Shown here: piece by piece, positions 33,667 through 43,372 of the stretch
How positions within the stretch are numbered: the first letter of the stretch is position 1
Layout of the letters: every line of letters begins with the position of its first letter
Assembly: GCA_012026935.1 (NCBI GenBank)
Contig: VEPI01000034.1
Location: 1-44,134, forward strand
Direction: 5' to 3'
Length of the DNA: 44,134 nucleotides
Source: Melioribacter sp.
GTDB lineage: Bacteria > Bacteroidota > Ignavibacteria > Ignavibacteriales > Melioribacteraceae
Position numbers and translations under genes: made by a program
The notes under the pieces: generated by a model
What the model saw: the letters and a program-made list of their open reading frames with translations, nothing else
What the model was told of the DNA's origin: nothing
The model's database searches: none

Positions 33667-35055
33667 TTAATTCCATGCCGTACCGTAAGTGTCTCTCTTT
33701 ACAAAATTTCCTCGTCCAGGCTTTCCCAAAAACTTATCTTGCTCTACTATCACTTCTCCGCGAGAAATCACAGTATCAGTATTACCTTTTACTTTTTTGC
33801 CTTCATACATGGAATAATCAACTGCCATATGATGAGTCTTTGCAGAAATTGTATATTCTTTTTCCGGATCCCAAATAACTATATCGGCATCACTTCCAGG
33901 AGCAATAGTTCCTTTGCGCGGAAACATTCCAAACATTTTTGCCGGAGCTGTTGATGTAATTTCAATCCAACGATTTAATGTTATTCTTCCGGCACGAACT
34001 CCGCCGTCATAAATTAACTGCATGCGGTGTTCAATCCCGGGTCCGCCGTTTGGAATTTTCGTGAAATCACCTTTTCCTAATTCTTTTTGTTCATTAAAAC
34101 AAAACGGACAATGATCGGTAGAAACAATTTGAAGTGTATTTTTCTTAATACCTGCCCAAAGTTTTTCTTGGTGCCATTTTTCTCTAAGAGGTGGAGTGAA
34201 AACTAATTTTGCGTCTTCAAACCCGGGTTTGTTCATATCATCAAGTGATAGAAATAAATATTGAGGGCAAGTTTCGGCAAATGCAGGTAATCCGTGATCA
34301 CGGGCTTCGGCAACTTTTTCTAAAGCATCGTTAGATGAAAGATGAACAATATAAACCGGAGCTCCGGCCATTTGAGAAAGTGCAATTGCTCTATTAACCG
34401 CTTCACCTTCAGCAGAGGTTGGACGAGTTAATGCATGATAGATCGGTGCAGTTTTCCCTTCAGCTAAAGCTTTCTGTACAATTAAATCTATTACACCGCC
34501 GTTCTCGGCATGCATACAGACTAACGCACCTGTATCGGCGGTATGTTTCATTGCACGAAAAATTGTTGCGTCATCAACTAAAAGAACATTCGGATAAGCC
34601 ATAAATAATTTAAAACTTGTCACTCCTTCTTTAACCATATCTCCCATATCTCCAAGATCAGCTTCAAGTAAATCTGTTACTATCATGTGTAAACCGTAAT
34701 CAATCGTTGCTTTCCCTTCAGCTTTCTTCCACCATGTATCAAGAGCCGTTCGCATTTTTGTTCCCTTTGCTTGAATAGCAAAATCAATTATAGATGTTGT
34801 TCCGCCGAATGCAGCCGCACGTGTTCCGGTTTCAAAATTATCTACTGATGTAGTGCCACCGAAAGGCATATCTAAATGTGTGTGAACATCAATACCACCT
34901 GGAATTACATATTTTCCTTTTGCATCAATAATTTTATCTGCTTGAATATCGAGTGATAAACCGATTGTTTTGATTTTATCTTTCTCGATATAAATATCGG
35001 CGCTATAATCTTGTTCGGCTGTAATGATTCTTCCGTTTTTAATTAAGAGTGACAT
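33667..35055 (-). CDS. hydA: dihydropyrimidinase (hydantoinase family)
   Basis: 462 residues from the ATG at 35055, preceded by AAGGAG. An in-frame TTG nine codons earlier is not needed. It is a binuclear zinc amidohydrolase: His58 and His60 in GGIDVHTHLD, the carboxylated Lys149 in TSFKLFMAYPN, His182 in MHAENG, a further His in VHLSSNDA, and the Asp of STDHCPF. It opens dihydrouracil to N-carbamoyl-beta-alanine. The neighbouring genes supply the steps before and after, which favours dihydropyrimidinase over an unspecific hydantoinase. Confidence 0.93.
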   Translation of the reverse strand: MSLLIKNGRIITAEQDYSADIYIEKDKIKTIGLSLDIQADKIIDAKGKYVIPGGIDVHTHLDMPFGGTTSVDNFETGTRAAAFGGTTSIIDFAIQAKGTKMRTALDTWWKKAEGKATIDYGLHMIVTDLLEADLGDMGDMVKEGVTSFKLFMAYPNVLLVDDATIFRAMKHTADTGALVCMHAENGGVIDLIVQKALAEGKTAPIYHALTRPTSAEGEAVNRAIALSQMAGAPVYIVHLSSNDALEKVAEARDHGLPAFAETCPQYLFLSLDDMNKPGFEDAKLVFTPPLREKWHQEKLWAGIKKNTLQIVSTDHCPFCFNEQKELGKGDFTKIPNGGPGIEHRMQLIYDGGVRAGRITLNRWIEITSTAPAKMFGMFPRKGTIAPGSDADIVIWDPEKEYTISAKTHHMAVDYSMYEGKKVKGNTDTVISRGEVIVEQDKFLGKPGRGNFVKRDTYGTAWN

Positions 35056-35085
35056 CTCTAACTCCTTACTTTTAGTTATCAACGG

Positions 35086-35120
35086 TCAGCTTTCAGCATT
35101 CAGCAAAAACTGAGAGCTGA
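35086..35120. repeat. hairpin-forming CAGC-rich repeat between preA and dihydropyrimidinase
   Basis: TCAGCTTTCAG (35086-35096) pairs with CTGAGAGCTGA (35110-35120) with one G-T pair. Further degenerate copies of GTCAGC/GCTGAC flank it. It looks like a small dispersed repeat inserted in the operon. Confidence 0.5.
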
Positions 35121-35139
35121 TGGCAGAAGGCTGACAGCT

Positions 35140-36459
35140 TTAATGTATTTCAATTCCGTGTTTCTTCTGGAACTCTGCCAGATTCTCCCAGGTCATTGGT
35201 TTTCCATTTCTCTTAAATTCTTCTGTCAGCTGATTCCATGTTTTTGATGCAGAACCGTCATCAATTCTAACCATGGAAATACAATTCTCAACAGGACAAA
35301 CTAATGAACACAAAGCACAACCGACACAATCTTTTTCCCGGACTTCCGTTTTGTTATGCCCGTTGACGGGAGTTAGATCAATACACTGATGAGCTGCATC
35401 TTCGCAAGCGATATAACATAAATTGCAATGAATACATTTTTGCTGATCTATTCTAGCAATTGTTCTATTGAGAAGATCAAAATTCCCAAAATCATTTACT
35501 CGCTGAAGAGATTTACCTCGAATCTGATCGAGAGAAGTAAATCCTTTTGATTCCATCCAGTTACTCATTCCTTCAATCATATCATTCACAATTCGGAAAC
35601 CGTAATGCATCACAGCGGTGCAAACTTGAACACTTGATGCACCGAGAAGAATAAATTCCAAAGCATCACGCCAATTACTAATTCCGCCAATGCCTGAAAT
35701 CGGCAAATTGACTTCCGGATCTATAGCAACTTGAGAAAGAAGATGGAGTGCAATTGGTTTTACTGCGGGACCAGCATAACCACCATGTCCGCCCAATCCG
35801 CCAACATTCGGTTTTAATTCGAATGTATCAAGATTAATTCCGATGATACTATTAATAGTATTGATAAGAGAAATCGCATTAGCTCCTGCGGCTTTAGCTG
35901 CTCTTGCAGGAAGTTGAATGTTGCTGATATTCGGTGTGAGTTTTACAATAACAGGAATAGTTGAAACTTCAGTTACCCATTCGGTTATCATTTTGCAATA
36001 TTCGGGAACTTGACCAACAGCAGCACCCATACCGCGTTCGCTCATTCCGTGCGGACATCCGTAATTTAATTCTATTCCATCACAGCCTGTATCAATTGTG
36101 CGTTTAACTATCTCATGCCAGGTTTCCCTTTTCGATTCGACCATTAAAGAAACTACAACCGCGCGATCCGGCCAAAGTTTTTTTGTCTCGGCAATTTCTT
36201 TAAGATTAACTTCAATCGGTCTGTCGCTGATCAATTCAATATTGTTCAAACCGAAAATTTTCTGTCCGTTGTAATCCAATCCACCATAACGATTGAAAAC
36301 ATTCATTACAGGTTCGCCTATAGTTTTCCAAACTGTTCCTCCCCATCCTTGTTCGAAAGCTTTACAATTTTGATAAGCTGAATTTGATGGCGGGGCTGAA
36401 GCAAGCCAGAAAGGATTTGGAGATTTTATTCCAGCACAATTTATTGAAAGATCTACCAT
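35140..36459 (-). CDS. preA: dihydropyrimidine dehydrogenase subunit PreA
   Basis: 439 residues. An FMN-binding dihydroorotate-dehydrogenase-like barrel (about 1-310) has NPFWLASAPPS near the start and the active-site loop NYGCPHGMSERGMGA. A C-terminal double ferredoxin domain (about 335-400) carries two cluster motifs, CIHCNLCYIAC and CVGCALCSLVC, for two 4Fe-4S clusters. It reduces uracil or thymine to the dihydro form with electrons passed from PreT. AAGGAGG lies within the last codons of preT, 3 bases before which that gene ends, so the two subunits are made together. Confidence 0.95.
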   Translation of the reverse strand: MVDLSINCAGIKSPNPFWLASAPPSNSAYQNCKAFEQGWGGTVWKTIGEPVMNVFNRYGGLDYNGQKIFGLNNIELISDRPIEVNLKEIAETKKLWPDRAVVVSLMVESKRETWHEIVKRTIDTGCDGIELNYGCPHGMSERGMGAAVGQVPEYCKMITEWVTEVSTIPVIVKLTPNISNIQLPARAAKAAGANAISLINTINSIIGINLDTFELKPNVGGLGGHGGYAGPAVKPIALHLLSQVAIDPEVNLPISGIGGISNWRDALEFILLGASSVQVCTAVMHYGFRIVNDMIEGMSNWMESKGFTSLDQIRGKSLQRVNDFGNFDLLNRTIARIDQQKCIHCNLCYIACEDAAHQCIDLTPVNGHNKTEVREKDCVGCALCSLVCPVENCISMVRIDDGSASKTWNQLTEEFKRNGKPMTWENLAEFQKKHGIEIH

Positions 36460-36462
36460 AAA

Positions 36463-37824
36463 TTATTTTCCTCCTTTCGGTAATGATAAAAATTTATCAA
36501 TACCATGGGCGGCTCGTTTCCCATCGTAAGCTGCATTTACTACTTCTTTACCTCCGTTAATGCAATCACCGCCTGCAAAGATTTTTGGATTAGTTGTTTG
36601 ATATGTAGTCTGATCTACAATCACGCAACCTTCTTCATCAAGTGTTAACTTTGATATTGTGCTTAAGAAACTTGATTTTGTTTCTTGTCCTATCGCTTTA
36701 ATTACCATGTCAACCGGAATTGTGAATTCTGATCCTGAAATAGGAATTGGTTTTCTTCTTCCCCACTTATCGGGTTCACCGAGTTTCATTTTTAAGCATT
36801 CAATACCTTCAACAAATCCCTTACCAATAATTTGTTTAGGAGAAGTAAGAAAATGAAAAACAATTCCATCTCTCTTAGCAAGTTCATATTCGAATTCATA
36901 AGCAGACATTTCAACATCACTACGTCTATAAATTATATACACCTGGTCTGCACCTAAGCGTTTAGCTTCCGTTGCCGCATCTATTGATGTATTACCTGCA
37001 CCAATTACAGCAACCCTTTTTCCAACTTGAATATCATGCCAATTTTCTGTTTTTACTTTTTCTATGAAGTCTAGTGCACCAACTACTCCAGATAATTCCT
37101 CGCCGGGTATTGAGAGTTGGGGGCTTTCACCTAAACCGACTCCGAGAAAAAGCGCATCATGTTTATTTAAGAGATCATCAACTTTTACAGTCTTACCAAT
37201 CATAATTTCTGTTTTAAGATCAACACCAAAACTTTTTACCAATTTGACTTCTTTCAGACTATCTTCCCTTCTCATTTTATACGGAGCGATGCCCCAGGTA
37301 TTTAATCCGCCGGGAATTTTGTTAGCTTCATAAATTGTAACTTCATAACCCATCAGTGCAAGTTCAGCACTACAAGCTAATCCGGCAGGTCCGGAACCAA
37401 CTACGCCGACTGATTTTCCGATCTTAGATGCTTTATGAAAGAGTGCCGGCATTCCCTTTTCAAAATAATTTTCAATTGCATAACGTTGCAGTCTTCCAAT
37501 CTGAATCGGTTTTTCTTCTTTATCATTATAGACACAAGCTCCTTCACACAGTACATCAACCGGACAAGCTTTTGCACAGGTTAACGGAACCCAATTCGAT
37601 TCATAAATTGTTTTTGCCGAACCAAGAAGATTTCCGGTAGAAATCTTTTTTATAAAAGTTGAGATATCAATGTGAGTAGGACATGCTTTCATACAAGGAG
37701 AATCATAACAATAGAGACAACGGTTTGCTTCTGTAACAGCAGAGTTTTGTGTAAAGGGCGGGTGTAAATCTGAAAAATTTTTCTCGTATTGTTCACTTTG
37801 AAGTTTTGGAGCAATATTCTTCAT
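36463..37824 (-). CDS. preT: dihydropyrimidine dehydrogenase subunit PreT
   Basis: 453 residues, a GltD-like flavoprotein. The N-terminal iron-sulfur domain (about 30-115) has CLYCYDSPCMKACPTHID and CAKACPVDVLCEGAC. It is followed by an FAD dinucleotide fold (GVVGSGPAGLACSAE, about 140) and an NAD(P)H fold (VAVIGAGNTSIDAA, about 268), ending in the FAD motif FAGGDCINGG. It takes electrons from NAD(P)H and feeds them to PreA. Together they correspond to the separate halves of eukaryotic DPYD. Confidence 0.95.
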   Translation of the reverse strand: MKNIAPKLQSEQYEKNFSDLHPPFTQNSAVTEANRCLYCYDSPCMKACPTHIDISTFIKKISTGNLLGSAKTIYESNWVPLTCAKACPVDVLCEGACVYNDKEEKPIQIGRLQRYAIENYFEKGMPALFHKASKIGKSVGVVGSGPAGLACSAELALMGYEVTIYEANKIPGGLNTWGIAPYKMRREDSLKEVKLVKSFGVDLKTEIMIGKTVKVDDLLNKHDALFLGVGLGESPQLSIPGEELSGVVGALDFIEKVKTENWHDIQVGKRVAVIGAGNTSIDAATEAKRLGADQVYIIYRRSDVEMSAYEFEYELAKRDGIVFHFLTSPKQIIGKGFVEGIECLKMKLGEPDKWGRRKPIPISGSEFTIPVDMVIKAIGQETKSSFLSTISKLTLDEEGCVIVDQTTYQTTNPKIFAGGDCINGGKEVVNAAYDGKRAAHGIDKFLSLPKGGK

Positions 37825-37863
37825 TGATTTTGTCCCGATCTAAAATATAAAAATGAACGACTA

Positions 37864-39195
37864 TTAATTTAAAGCTTCATCGGCTATCGAAAGACACTTA
37901 TCAAGTTTATCAACAGCAAAATCTATTTCATCTTTTGTGATTATCAGCGGCGGTGCAATTACAAAATGGCTCATCCACGATTGAACATAAACTCCGCTTT
38001 TCATCATCTCTGCAGAAATCTTATCAACAAGCAATGGCTTTCCGCTAACTTTATCTTCTTTAGTATTGAATGGTTCCTTAGTAATCTGATTTTTAACTAA
38101 CTCGACCGCATAAAAAAGTCCAATTCCACGAACATCACCAATTGAAGGATGTTTTGATTTCAGAGCGTTCAATTTTTTGTTTAGATGATCACCAATTTCT
38201 ACAGCACGATCAATTAGTTTTTTATTTCTCAATTCATTGATTGCAGCTATTGCCGGGGCAAGTGTTAACGGATGTGCCTCATAGGTATGTCCGTGAGCAA
38301 AGTAATGATCATTGAAATAATCCGCTATTTTCATTGTGGTTGCGGTTAATCCGAGAGGGACATAAGCTGATGTAATTCCTTTTGCTGTAGTAAGAATATC
38401 CGGTTGAACATTCCAATGATTAACTGCAAACCATTTTCCTGTTCTACCCCAACCGCTCATTACTTCATCGGCAATAAGTAAAACATTATTCTCATCACAG
38501 ATTTTTCGTAACCGCGGTAAATATTCTTTAGGCGGAATCAAAATTCCATTTGTCCCTACAACTGGTTCAAGAATTATTGCTGCTACATTTCCTTCATTTT
38601 TAATCATATGTTCGATGTAATTTGCACAGGCTACTTCGCAATCAGGATATGAATGATTAAGCGGGCAACGATAACAGTTGCACTCGGGTGCAAAAATAAC
38701 TCCGTCAATTTTTCCAGAAGGTTCCACAGCCCAACGTCTGGGATCTCCTGTCGCCGCAATTGAGGCTGCAGTAGATCCGTGATATGAATTATATCTGGAA
38801 ATGATTTTATATTTACCTGTGTACATTCGTGCAATTTTTATGGCAGCTTCATTTGCTTCAGTGCCTGATGTTGAGAAATAAAATTTCTCTAATCCTTTCG
38901 GCAAAACCTCTAATAATAATTTACTTAGTTCTGCGCGTACTTCAGTAGCAAAACCAGGTGCAGCATATGCTAATTTCTTTGCTTGTTCTTCAATTGCTTT
39001 AATGACTGCATGATTCTTATGACCTAGTGTAACACACATAAGCTGAGATGAAAAATCAAGATATTTTTTACCTGAAGCATCTGCGAAATAACATCCTTCA
39101 GCATCAACTATCTGAAGCGGAGTCCAACCTTTCTGAAATCTCCATGTGCCGTAAGTATGTTTTGCAGTAATTGCTACAACTTCTTCGGGTGTCAA
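37864..39195 (-). CDS. class III aminotransferase, probable beta-alanine aminotransferase
   Basis: 443 residues, a fold-type I PLP enzyme. Lys272 in TTAKGITSAYVPLG binds PLP, with Asp243 in LIADEVMSGWGRTG and the HGHTYEAHPL loop. A CNCYRCPLNHSYPDC stretch (172-186) is shared with omega-amino-acid aminotransferases. Next to beta-ureidopropionase and malonate-semialdehyde dehydrogenase it should convert beta-alanine to malonate semialdehyde, using pyruvate or 2-oxoglutarate. The start is TTG: AAGGA lies 8 bases upstream and an in-frame TAA lies just before it, so no earlier start is possible. Confidence 0.9.
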   Translation of the reverse strand: MTPEEVVAITAKHTYGTWRFQKGWTPLQIVDAEGCYFADASGKKYLDFSSQLMCVTLGHKNHAVIKAIEEQAKKLAYAAPGFATEVRAELSKLLLEVLPKGLEKFYFSTSGTEANEAAIKIARMYTGKYKIISRYNSYHGSTAASIAATGDPRRWAVEPSGKIDGVIFAPECNCYRCPLNHSYPDCEVACANYIEHMIKNEGNVAAIILEPVVGTNGILIPPKEYLPRLRKICDENNVLLIADEVMSGWGRTGKWFAVNHWNVQPDILTTAKGITSAYVPLGLTATTMKIADYFNDHYFAHGHTYEAHPLTLAPAIAAINELRNKKLIDRAVEIGDHLNKKLNALKSKHPSIGDVRGIGLFYAVELVKNQITKEPFNTKEDKVSGKPLLVDKISAEMMKSGVYVQSWMSHFVIAPPLIITKDEIDFAVDKLDKCLSIADEALN

Positions 39196-39234
39196 TTTTT
39201 ATTTCCTTATAGAATTAAAAAATAATTTCTTAAT

Positions 39235-40110
39235 CTATTTCTGTAGATCTGTTATTGCTCCATAAGACTCCGGTCTTCTATCTCGATAGAACTGCCAAAC
39301 ATTTCTGACTTCAAGAATTTCATCCAGATTAAGATCAGCAACAACTAATTCGTCTTTATCCCTGCTGGCTTGAGCAATTATTTTACCGCGCGGAGTGCAG
39401 AAATAACTTTTACCGTAAAATTCACCTATGTTCCAGGGTGCCTCTGTTCCAACACGATTAATTGCGCCAATAAAATATCCATTAGCAACTGCATGAGCCG
39501 GCTGTTCAAGTTCCCATAAATATTCCGAAAGTCCGGCTACAGTGGCGGAAGGATTAAAAATAATTTCGGCACCATTCAAGCCGAGAATTCTAGCTCCTTC
39601 CGGAAAGTGGCGATCATAACATATATAAACACCTATATCAGCAAATGCGGTTTTGAAAACCGGGAAACCAAGATTACCGGGTTTGAAATAAAACTTCTCC
39701 CAAAATCCCGGATCGCAATGAGGAATATGATGCTTTCGGTATTTACCAAGATATTTCCCATCAGCATCAATCACTGCAGCCGTGTTATAATAGACTCCTT
39801 TGATTTCCTCTTCATAAATTGGGACAACAATTACCATTGAATATTTTTTTGCAACTTCTTGCATGAGCTTAATTGTTGGTCCGTCAGGAATATTTTCAAC
39901 AAGTGAATACCATTTTGTTTTTTGTTCCGCGCAAAAATATGGTCCGTAAAAAAGTTCCTGCATACAAAGAATTTGCACTCCTTTCATCGCAGCCTGTTCA
40001 ATCATTAATAAATGTTTTTCAATCATTGATTGTTTTACTTTTTCAATTGGTTGTTCAGCAGATATTGAAAGAGTCGCTTGAATCAAACCACCACGGACTG
40101 TTCGTGTCAT
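39235..40110 (-). CDS. beta-ureidopropionase (N-carbamoyl-beta-alanine amidohydrolase), nitrilase superfamily
   Basis: 291 residues. The nitrilase catalytic triad is complete: Glu52 in MQELFYGPYFC, Lys126 in YRKHHIPH, and Cys164 in VYICYDRHFPEGAR. It begins VRGGLIQATL. It hydrolyses N-carbamoyl-beta-alanine to beta-alanine, CO2 and ammonia in the cytosol. N-carbamoylputrescine amidase is the close alternative by motif, but the operon context decides for the pyrimidine step. It lies between the aminotransferase and the CoA-acylating dehydrogenase. Confidence 0.9.
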   Translation of the reverse strand: MTRTVRGGLIQATLSISAEQPIEKVKQSMIEKHLLMIEQAAMKGVQILCMQELFYGPYFCAEQKTKWYSLVENIPDGPTIKLMQEVAKKYSMVIVVPIYEEEIKGVYYNTAAVIDADGKYLGKYRKHHIPHCDPGFWEKFYFKPGNLGFPVFKTAFADIGVYICYDRHFPEGARILGLNGAEIIFNPSATVAGLSEYLWELEQPAHAVANGYFIGAINRVGTEAPWNIGEFYGKSYFCTPRGKIIAQASRDKDELVVADLNLDEILEVRNVWQFYRDRRPESYGAITDLQK

Positions 40111-40178
40111 TTTTTTACCTTCAGATTTTTATAATTCAAAATTTTCAATTCGCAATTTGCAATTCTCAATTGCTTCTC

Positions 40179-41633
40179 TCAGCTCATCCAGTTTATTTGT
40201 GATTCGGGATTCCATTTAATTGTAGTTTTTTTCAACTTAGTCCAGAATTCTATCGAACTCTTCCCTGTAATATCACAAGTACCGAATTTCGATTCGTTCC
40301 ATCCGCCAAAAGAAAAAGGTTCTCTTGGAACCGGGACACCGATATTCACACCAATCATTCCTGCGCTAGCCCGTTCACTGATATATCTAGCCATCCCGCC
40401 GCTTTGCGTGAATACAGAAGCAGCATTTCCATACAATGAACTTTGTTGAATTGATAAAGCTTTATCAACATTATCTGCTCTTATGATTGCGAGCACCGGT
40501 CCAAAAACTTCTTCTTTTGCTATCCGCATTTCAGGTTTTACATAATCAATAACCGTTGGACCTACATAAAAACCATTTTCTTTACCGGGCACTATATAAT
40601 TTCTGCCATCAAGAAGAACTTTAGCGCCATCTCCTTCTGCTTCGGTAATATAATTTTCAATTCTCTCTTTTGCTTGTTTCGAAATTACTGCACCAAGATT
40701 TTTACCTGGAATAATTTTTTTTGATTCCTCCACAAGCTGATTAATTATATTATCAACAGATCCAACTGCAACCATAGCTGATGCAGCCATACAACGCTGT
40801 CCTGCACATCCGGACATTGAAGCAGCAACATTAGATGCAGTCATTGCAACATTTGCATCCGGTAAAACTATTAAATGATTTTTGGCCCCTCCAAGTGTTA
40901 AGGCTCTTTTTAGATTTGATGTAGAACGTGTATAAACAATCTTTGCAACTTTTGTTGAACCAACAAATGAAACAGCTTGAATTCCGGAATGATCACAAAT
41001 TGCTTCTACGACATCTTTTGCGCCATGGACAACATTGAATACACCATCAGGTAATCCAGCTTCTTTTAAAAGATCTGCGATTCTATTTGCACTTATCGGA
41101 ACAAGTTCGGATGGTTTTAGAATCATACAATTACCAAGAACAAGCGCATTAGGGATTGTCCAATTTGGAACCATATTAGGAAAATTGAATGGTGTAATAC
41201 AGGCAACAACTCCAACCGGAAATCTTTCAGCCCTGCATTCAACACCTTTGCTTACTTCCATAACTTCACCGGCTGCCAGCTGCTCAAGTGAGCATGCAAA
41301 TTCTGTAACCTCTATACTTTTTTCTATCTCAGCAATGCTTTCCGAAATTGTTTTACCATTTTCTTCATGAATTAATTCGGCAAGCTCATTCATATTTTTT
41401 TCGAGAAGGGATTTATACTTGTAAAAAATTTGTGCTCGCTCTTTAATCGGTTTAGCTGACCAAGTCGGAAATGCTTTTTGAGCGGCAGTTACGGCCAGAT
41501 TTACAGCTTCTTTACCGGAGATAGGTACTGTTGATATTATTGATCCATCGATCGGTGAGATAACGTCAATTTTCTTTTCACCACCATCAACGTATTTACC
41601 ATCAATATAATTTTTCAAAGAAGGGTACTTCAT
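40179..41633 (-). CDS. mmsA: CoA-acylating malonate/methylmalonate-semialdehyde dehydrogenase
   Basis: 484 residues. Catalytic Cys281 lies in GCAGQRCMAAS. The general-base Glu of ordinary aldehyde dehydrogenases is replaced by Asn252 in LGGAKNHLIVLPDA, the hallmark of the CoA-dependent methylmalonate-semialdehyde dehydrogenase subgroup. ACITPFNFPNMVP and PREPFSFGG are subgroup motifs. It oxidatively decarboxylates malonate semialdehyde to acetyl-CoA (or the methyl analogue to propionyl-CoA from thymine), the last step of the pathway. It is the first gene of the cluster on the minus strand. No clear promoter was seen in the 120 bases upstream. Confidence 0.93.
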   Translation of the reverse strand: MKYPSLKNYIDGKYVDGGEKKIDVISPIDGSIISTVPISGKEAVNLAVTAAQKAFPTWSAKPIKERAQIFYKYKSLLEKNMNELAELIHEENGKTISESIAEIEKSIEVTEFACSLEQLAAGEVMEVSKGVECRAERFPVGVVACITPFNFPNMVPNWTIPNALVLGNCMILKPSELVPISANRIADLLKEAGLPDGVFNVVHGAKDVVEAICDHSGIQAVSFVGSTKVAKIVYTRSTSNLKRALTLGGAKNHLIVLPDANVAMTASNVAASMSGCAGQRCMAASAMVAVGSVDNIINQLVEESKKIIPGKNLGAVISKQAKERIENYITEAEGDGAKVLLDGRNYIVPGKENGFYVGPTVIDYVKPEMRIAKEEVFGPVLAIIRADNVDKALSIQQSSLYGNAASVFTQSGGMARYISERASAGMIGVNIGVPVPREPFSFGGWNESKFGTCDITGKSSIEFWTKLKKTTIKWNPESQINWMS

Positions 41634-41757
41634 GTAGCCCTCGTAAAGTTTTTTGTGGAAATTTTCTCTCTTACATTAAGAAAATAGAGATTATTAATGA
41701 AGAAAGAAAGATTTTTTTAACGGTAGGTTAGAAAAGATTTGAAAAATAAATAAGCAA

Positions 41758-43371
41758 TTAGAAACGAGTGTTGATACTGAAATAAATTCTGGAATAAGTT
41801 GTTGTTTCTTGGAATGTTCCTTCATAACTAATTGTAAGGAAACTACTATAGAATAAGCGCCAGGATAGATCAACGTTTCCAATATTCTGTATCATATCCG
41901 GTGAACCGCTGAAAAATTGATAATTAATTTTTTTAATCCCTAATCCAAAATTCATTTCGCCATTAAACAAATCCTTGTTGATTGTCGCGCTGTAATAGTC
42001 TCCATTAACATATCCGGATTCAATTTTATTATAATTCAAATAAATTGATGACATGATAAGCGGAAGTTGAATATAACTTAAACTAACTCCAAAATTTCTT
42101 GATGGCTGCGGATCATCTTTACTAAAACGATAACCATAATTAAATCCCAACCACAAATAATTAAATGGACGCAGATTCAACCTCAAGCTAACTCCTTGCC
42201 GTGTAGCCGACTCAAGAACACTATCTGCGAAGTTTTTATATGTTTCATAGTATACAACATTTTTCCTTGCGTCATAAGACGCATTTAAGTTCAACCAATT
42301 ATTCAGAGAATAGGAACCCATAACGAATAAGCTGGTAACATCAAAAGATGATTGATCAATTCCTCCTTTTCTTTTAAAGAGATCAATTTCTGAAGAAAAA
42401 AACAAACCTAAATTTTGTGAAAGATTGCTATTATTCTGAAAGTACAAGAATCTTCTGTCTGTCTTAAAATTATTTGTCTGCTGAAAAATTCCAATTGTGT
42501 TTTGTATAGAAGCATTTCCCAAACTATCGTTTCTAAATAGATAGCCTCCGTACTCGAACATTTTAATATCATACCCATAATCTGTAAAGTTTGGTCTCGA
42601 ACCGGCAACAGCACCAATTACAAACTTGCTGATTGAAGTTTCGAATTGTAATCCGTCAATAGCACCAAGACTGGATGTTCTAATATTAATTTTTCTTCCG
42701 AGAGTAATTTTTGTTTTAGAGCTGAAATCATAACTGATTGCAAGGTCATAAATCTTTAAGGCGTCTCCAATATTTTTTTGAACGTCGCTCCATCGGTCTG
42801 CCCTATATGAAAAATTAATATAACTTGAAAATGATAATGGAGACCTGAACAGTGAATCTGCATCCATCGAAAATGAATAACGCCAATTCTGAAAATCGGG
42901 AGCTCCGTTAGAATTAGATAAATTCGAATATGATGAGATGGATAAATTACCTCTCGTCTTTTTAGAATAATAAGGTGTTATTGTTCTTGCTACATCTTTA
43001 TCTTCTATAATAGTCTTTGATAAAAGATTTTCTTTTCCAACTTTTTCTGCAGCCGGTTTTACTTTTTCTATCGGTTTTACAAATGTTTTGACTTGATCTC
43101 CGACTTTCAATTGAAAGTTATTAATTGCAATTCCTGAGCATGACGTGGTTGAAATAAATTTAACTATGATTGCCGGATTCAATACCCCTTTAACATTGAC
43201 GAATAATGTATCATTAATTGAAATACCATCAGTATTTTCAAATCGTATATAAATATTTTGTGAAGTGATAAACGATACGCTTCCGAGTTTCTCTAATTTC
43301 GAAATCTCTTGCGCGGATAGATCTACCAATCCGATTATAAAAAAAAATATTATGATTATTCTTTTCATCAT
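41758..43371 (-). CDS. putative outer-membrane beta-barrel protein downstream of a multihaem cytochrome
   Basis: 537 residues from the ATG at 43371, the first of two adjacent ATGs, one base after the cytochrome stop. The signal peptide (2-20) ends LSAQ. An N-terminal soluble beta domain (about 22-100, SH3-like by its strand pattern and VGDQVKTF) is followed by a linker with Lys/Pro/Glu. From about residue 135 to the end run alternating amphipathic strands with many Tyr, Asn and Ser, finishing YSRIYFSINTRF with a terminal Phe, typical of an outer-membrane barrel. Its tight coupling to a multihaem cytochrome suggests a porin-cytochrome pair, but the barrel shows no similarity I can name to MtrB. 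Confidence 0.6.
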   Translation of the reverse strand: MMKRIIIIFFFIIGLVDLSAQEISKLEKLGSVSFITSQNIYIRFENTDGISINDTLFVNVKGVLNPAIIVKFISTTSCSGIAINNFQLKVGDQVKTFVKPIEKVKPAAEKVGKENLLSKTIIEDKDVARTITPYYSKKTRGNLSISSYSNLSNSNGAPDFQNWRYSFSMDADSLFRSPLSFSSYINFSYRADRWSDVQKNIGDALKIYDLAISYDFSSKTKITLGRKINIRTSSLGAIDGLQFETSISKFVIGAVAGSRPNFTDYGYDIKMFEYGGYLFRNDSLGNASIQNTIGIFQQTNNFKTDRRFLYFQNNSNLSQNLGLFFSSEIDLFKRKGGIDQSSFDVTSLFVMGSYSLNNWLNLNASYDARKNVVYYETYKNFADSVLESATRQGVSLRLNLRPFNYLWLGFNYGYRFSKDDPQPSRNFGVSLSYIQLPLIMSSIYLNYNKIESGYVNGDYYSATINKDLFNGEMNFGLGIKKINYQFFSGSPDMIQNIGNVDLSWRLFYSSFLTISYEGTFQETTTYSRIYFSINTRF

Positions 43372-43372
43372 A

